Below are positions 15,283 to 18,210 of a DNA stretch of 18,210 bases, in pieces (position 1 is the first letter of the stretch; every line of letters begins with the position of its first letter). A program made the position numbers and the translations under genes. The notes under the pieces were generated by a model, which saw only the letters and a program-made list of their open reading frames with translations, was not told where the DNA came from and made no database searches. Where the stretch lies: assembly GCA_036644995.1 (NCBI GenBank), contig JAVXOZ010000035.1, positions 1 to 18,210 of the forward strand, read 5' to 3'. The stretch comes from Cryptoclostridium sp036644995 (GTDB taxonomy: Bacteria > Bacillota > Dehalobacteriia > UBA7702).

Positions 15283-15615
15283 ATGGATATCAATGTAGGC
15301 AGCGGCAGAACTTTATTATCCTACCACACGGAAAAAATAGGTGAGGATATAGTGGTAAAGGTGTTGGGGGGCAAAGCCCATATTGGCAGTGTGGCAGTGG
15401 GCTGTGATGGTAAAAATACCGTAATAACGGCTAAAACCCACAAAGATAATTTTTTGGCAGAACCCCTAATTAAGGCTTTAATTGGGGAGTTCTCCTGTAA
15501 CTGTGTGGTTATGGCGGGGTTTCATGCAGATGATATAACCAAGGAGGAAATAGCTACGGTGTTGAAAAATCATCAAAAAGGTATTTCTTTGGTGGTTAAT
15601 AGTTTAAAAAAATAA
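15283..15615 (+). CDS. lpdD: LpdD-like prenyl-FMN chaperone / UbiD-associated small protein
   Basis: A 110-residue soluble protein that I recognise as resembling LpdD, the small subunit encoded with gallate decarboxylase LpdB/LpdC. It is now described as a chaperone-like factor for prenyl-FMN enzymes. The matching pattern is GGKAHIGSVAVG near 29-40, then a THKDN segment near 53-57, a hydrophobic strand VVMAGFHADDIT near 75-86, and a C-terminal helix. ATG 15283 follows the ubiX stop without a gap, with GGTGGGG upstream as ribosome site. The UbiX-UbiD-LpdD trio is the argument for the role. A structural role in decarboxylase assembly instead of cofactor handling is also possible. Confidence 0.7.
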   Translation: MDINVGSGRTLLSYHTEKIGEDIVVKVLGGKAHIGSVAVGCDGKNTVITAKTHKDNFLAEPLIKALIGEFSCNCVVMAGFHADDITKEEIATVLKNHQKGISLVVNSLKK

Positions 15616-15621
15616 AAATAC

Positions 15622-15683
15622 CCCATAAAGTCTACATAAAAAATTTGCGCAAAAAACAGCAAGATAATAGTTGACTTTATGGG
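15622..15683. repeat. 11-bp inverted repeat between the lpdD-like gene and feoA
   Basis: CCCATAAAGTC (15622-15632) and its exact complement GACTTTATGGG (15673-15683) are 40 bases apart, with a TTTGCGCAAA palindrome (15645-15654) between them. The right arm overlaps the feo -35 element. There is no T tract after the second arm, so it is a poor terminator; a looped operator or an RNA stem ending the upstream transcript are alternatives. Confidence 0.5.
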
Positions 15684-15699
15684 ATATATAGTATAGAAT
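15671..15699 (+). promoter_or_regulatory. Promoter of feoAB
   Basis: TTGACT (15671-15676) and TAGAAT (15694-15699) match consensus at five of six positions each with a 17-base spacer. This gives the iron-uptake genes a start of their own near 15706, separate from the hyu-ubiX run. Confidence 0.75.
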
Positions 15700-15739
15700 T
15701 TATTATAGAAAAGCGGATAACCGTTTATTTTTTAAAGGA

Positions 15740-15761
15740 TAGGTTAGTCACAACTAACCTA
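15740..15761 (+). promoter_or_regulatory. Palindromic operator-like site or hairpin before feoA
   Basis: TAGGTTAGT and ACTAACCTA form perfect 9-bp arms around CACA. The half-site resembles the TTAGGTTAG half of DtxR/IdeR-type iron boxes, though the halves are spaced further apart than in the compact IdeR consensus. It lies some 35 bases after the predicted transcription start and ends exactly where the feoA Shine-Dalgarno AAAAGG begins. It could therefore act as a repressor site or as an RNA hairpin affecting translation. Confidence 0.5.
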
Positions 15762-15772
15762 AAAGGTGTTAA

Positions 15773-16015
15773 ATGAAATTAGATGAAATGAAAACAGGCG
15801 AAAGTGCCACAATATTTGAGGTAAACTGCGAAAAGCCTTTGCGTCATCGGCTTTTGGATATGGGGCTGACCCCAAAAACCAAAATTATGGTGCGCAAGGT
15901 TGCTCCAATGGGTGACCCCATTGAGGTTTGCTTGCGTGGCTATGAGCTTACCCTCAGAAAAGCAGATGCCAATAAAATCTTAGTAAAGGGGGTGCACCCT
16001 TGTCTGCTAAAATAG
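15773..16015 (+). CDS. feoA: Ferrous iron transport protein A
   Basis: FeoA is a small cytosolic SH3-like protein that binds and modulates the FeoB iron channel. The 80-residue product has the family length and the characteristic RHRLLDMGLTPKTKI segment (23-37), followed by VAPMGDPIEVCLRGYELTLRKADA. ATG 15773 has AAAAGG six bases upstream. Its last 16 bases overlap the start of feoB. No feoC-like gene follows feoB. Confidence 0.95.
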   Translation: MKLDEMKTGESATIFEVNCEKPLRHRLLDMGLTPKTKIMVRKVAPMGDPIEVCLRGYELTLRKADANKILVKGVHPCLLK

Positions 16016-18012
16016 TATTAATGGGCAACCAAAACAGTGGTAAAAGTACCCTTTTTAATCAGCTTACCGGCAGCAATCAGCATGTGGGTAATTTCCCTGG
16101 AGTTACCGTTGAACATAAAGTTGGTGGCTTAAAAAAATATAAAGATGTAGAGGTTGTGGATTTGCCCGGCATCTACTCCCTTTCACCCTACACCGCTGAG
16201 GAGGCTGTAACCCGTGATTATATCTTTGCCAATAGACCCGATGCCATAATAAATATTGTGGATGCCACCAGTTTAGAGCGAAATTTATATTTAACCTTAC
16301 AAATTATGGAGCTTAATTTTCCCACGGTAATTGCTTTAAATATGATGGATGACCTAAAAGCAAATGGTGGTTCTTTAGATGTGGAAGGGCTGGAAAAAGC
16401 TTTGGGTGTGCCCATTGTGCCAATTTCTGCAATGAAAAACCAAGGTATAGATTTACTTTGCAAAAAAGTTTTAGAGGTGGCAGAACAAAAAATATTGCCT
16501 AAAAAAATGGATTTTTGCACAGGCCCTACCCATAAAGCCATTCACGCCATTGCTCATATATCTGAAGAAAACGCTAAAGCAGCTGAATTACCCATTCGCT
16601 TTTCAGCCACTAAATTGGTGGAGGGTGATGATGAAATTATCCGCCGCTTAAAAATGTCCGATAAAGATATGAAAGTTATTGAGATATTGGTTGAGGAGAT
16701 GGAGGAATCCTTGGAAACCGATAGAGATGCGGCTTTGGCAGATATGCGTTATGAATTTATAGAAAGGCAATGTTGCCCATACCTACACCATCATGGTGAA
16801 AATAAAGGGCATAACCGTTCTGTTAATATAGATAAAATTTTAACCCACAGAGTTTTTGCCATACCCATTTTTTTAGCCATTATGGCAGTTATTTTTTGGC
16901 TTACTTTCGGGCTTATAGGTCCTTTATTTAACAATGCAATGTCTGTGGCGGTGCAATGGTTTACGGATTTAACCAATGTATTTTTGCAAACCATAGGTGT
17001 TCACGATGTGGTGCGGTCTTTGGTTATAGATGGGGCTTTTGCCGGGGTTGGTGCTATATTATCCTTTTTGCCCACCATTATTATTTTATTTTTCTTTCTT
17101 TCCTTGTTGGAGGATAGCGGCTATATGGCAAGGGTTGCCTTTGTTTTTGACCACACTTTAAGAAAATTAGGCTTATCAGGCAGAGCTTTTGTGCCTATGC
17201 TCATAGGTTTTGGTTGTTCGGTACCGGCAATTATGGCAACAAGAACCTTGGGTAGTGAGCGTGATAGAAAAATGACAATTATGCTTATCCCTTTTATGTC
17301 TTGCAGTGCAAAATTGCCTATATATGCAGTTTTTACCATGGCTTTTTTCCCACAGCACAGTGCATTGGTGATGATATCTCTTTATGTTATTGGCATTGTG
17401 GTGGGTGTACTATGTGCTTTGCTGTTAAAAAGGGTAAAATTTAAAGGTGAATCCGTTTCCTTTATTATGGAGCTGCCTTCTTACCGTTTACCCTCTTTAA
17501 AAAGTATGTCCATGGATTTATGGGACAAGACCAAGGATTTTCTCACCCGTGCTTTTACCGTTATTTTTGTGGCTTCCATTGTGGTGTGGTTTTTGCAAAG
17601 TTTTGATTTTACCTTGCACACAGTTACCAACAGTGGAGATAGCATTTTAGCCGCCTTGGGTAAAACCATCGCTCCAATTTTTGTACCTTTGGGTTTTGGG
17701 GATTGGCAAAGCTCCACTGCTTTGGTTACGGGCTTGCTTTCCAAGGAAACCGTTATCAGTACCTTTTCCATTTTATTGGGAGCAGGGGATTCTGCTGGTT
17801 TGGCAGTGGCATTACCCACAATGTTTTCCACGTTATCGGCATTTTCATTTTTGGTTTTCACCCTTTTGTATATGCCTTGCATCGCAGCGTTTGCTGTTAC
17901 CAGGAGAGAGCTGGGTTCCATGGCTCGAGCCTTAAAAACTGCTGCTTTTCAAACCACAGTAGCGTGGCTATGTGCCTTTATAGTGTATCAAATTGGCGGT
18001 TTTTTCTTCTAA
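16000..18012 (+). CDS. feoB: Ferrous iron transport protein B
   Basis: FeoB is the membrane GTPase that imports Fe(II), important in anoxic habitats. The 670-residue product has an N-terminal G domain: G1 GNQNSGKS (9-16), G2 Thr36, G3 DLPG (54-57), G4 NMMD (114-117) and a PISAM G5. A spacer helical domain follows, and then the membrane part with gate motifs GFGCSVPAIMATRT and SCSAKLPIY. The start is TTG 16000 inside the end of feoA, preceded by AAAGGGGGTG (15985-15994); reading from there gives the conserved MSAKIVLMGNQNSGKS. A later start at ATG 16021 would cut into the first G-domain strand. Regulation is probably by iron through the feoA leader. Confidence 0.96.
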   Translation: MSAKIVLMGNQNSGKSTLFNQLTGSNQHVGNFPGVTVEHKVGGLKKYKDVEVVDLPGIYSLSPYTAEEAVTRDYIFANRPDAIINIVDATSLERNLYLTLQIMELNFPTVIALNMMDDLKANGGSLDVEGLEKALGVPIVPISAMKNQGIDLLCKKVLEVAEQKILPKKMDFCTGPTHKAIHAIAHISEENAKAAELPIRFSATKLVEGDDEIIRRLKMSDKDMKVIEILVEEMEESLETDRDAALADMRYEFIERQCCPYLHHHGENKGHNRSVNIDKILTHRVFAIPIFLAIMAVIFWLTFGLIGPLFNNAMSVAVQWFTDLTNVFLQTIGVHDVVRSLVIDGAFAGVGAILSFLPTIIILFFFLSLLEDSGYMARVAFVFDHTLRKLGLSGRAFVPMLIGFGCSVPAIMATRTLGSERDRKMTIMLIPFMSCSAKLPIYAVFTMAFFPQHSALVMISLYVIGIVVGVLCALLLKRVKFKGESVSFIMELPSYRLPSLKSMSMDLWDKTKDFLTRAFTVIFVASIVVWFLQSFDFTLHTVTNSGDSILAALGKTIAPIFVPLGFGDWQSSTALVTGLLSKETVISTFSILLGAGDSAGLAVALPTMFSTLSAFSFLVFTLLYMPCIAAFAVTRRELGSMARALKTAAFQTTVAWLCAFIVYQIGGFFF

Positions 18013-18125
18013 ATTCTATATAAAATGTAGAAGAAAATTTTCAGCTTTTGGTTTTGATGAGTTTAAAGCTTGTATTTAATTCTATGATTTTGGAGTTAAA
18101 ATTTTATTTGCTCCTTAAATTAAAA

Positions 18126-18150
18126 AATCCCGACAAAAAATGTCGGGGTT
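18126..18150 (-). terminator. Rho-independent terminator of the right-edge minus-strand gene
   Basis: A 7-bp GC-rich core (CCCGACA 18129-18135 with TGTCGGG 18141-18147, loop AAAAA) extends by weaker pairs to 18126-18150. On the minus strand it is followed by TTTTTTA, a proper tail; on the plus strand no T tract follows. It overlaps the stop codon of the gene fragment to its right. The 113 bases between feoB and this hairpin show no other clear feature. Confidence 0.8.
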
Positions 18151-18208
18151 AGGCTGTGGATAAAGTCTGATATTCGGTAAAATCCCTTCTCATCCACTGC
18201 TTATGTAC
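18149..18208 (-). CDS. C-terminal fragment of an unidentified gene (cut by window edge)
   Basis: A minus-strand frame enters from the right edge, ends DFTEYQTLSTA and stops at TAA (18151-18149), directly before a minus-strand terminator. It resembles the fragment at the left edge (27 of the last 34 bases identical). I cannot name the family from 19 codons. The terminator supports a real gene end. Confidence 0.4.
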   Translation of the reverse strand, partial: VHKQWMRRDFTEYQTLSTA

Positions 18209-18210
18209 AT

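Noticed and set aside
1..18210. Composite transposon bounded by the related gene ends at both edges
   Set aside because: The interval contains essential core genes (secA, prfB, ppa) in ordinary context; two similar gene tails do not show that the block moved as a unit.
1..18210. CRISPR arrays, tRNA or rRNA genes, phage integrase sites
   Set aside because: No regularly spaced repeats, tRNA cloverleaf or rRNA-like stretch was found in the intergenic regions.

Overview
The window looks like a chromosomal segment of a low-to-moderate G+C (about 40 % by eye) anaerobic Bacillota, of Clostridia or Negativicutes type. The signs are a secA-prfB pair, an RF2 gene with a programmed frameshift, AGGAGG-type ribosome binding sites, TTG/GTG starts, a family I pyrophosphatase, an ECF vitamin transporter under a cobalamin riboswitch, and a ferrous iron (Feo) system. 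Genus cannot be fixed from the sequence alone.

Layout. 1-286: the tail of an unidentified gene and two hairpins. 287-4098: secA, then prfB, which must be read as two pieces joined by a +1 frameshift at 3060-3066. 4144-4193 is a strong bidirectional terminator, followed by a 133-bp nested inverted-repeat element (4198-4330). 4351-6116, minus strand: a short-chain dehydrogenase with an unusual insertion, and inorganic pyrophosphatase, separated by 413 bp of AT-rich DNA carrying a likely promoter and an imperfect tandem repeat. 6274-15615, plus strand: the accessory block. A perfect-consensus promoter and a cobalamin riboswitch lead into a fused two-domain ECF ATPase, EcfT, a YkoE-like S component and a UbiD decarboxylase. 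After a 222-bp AT-rich gap come HyuA, HyuB, UbiX and an LpdD-like prenyl-FMN chaperone. 15671-18012: an iron-uptake unit, promoter, palindromic operator-like site, feoA and feoB. 18126-18210: a minus-strand terminator and the tail of another gene, whose last codons resemble those of the gene fragment at the left edge.

How the genes may work together. UbiX makes prenylated FMN, the LpdD-like protein probably assists its delivery or maturation, and UbiD uses it for reversible decarboxylation of an unsaturated or aromatic acid. HyuA/HyuB belong to the ATP-dependent hydantoinase/oxoprolinase/acetone- and acetophenone-carboxylase superfamily. Finding these five genes in one direction, with UbiD closely linked to an ECF importer that sits behind a B12 riboswitch, suggests a B12-responsive uptake-and-conversion pathway for an unidentified small molecule. 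This is the most interesting system in the window. The substrate, and whether B12 control extends to the hyu genes, are inference.
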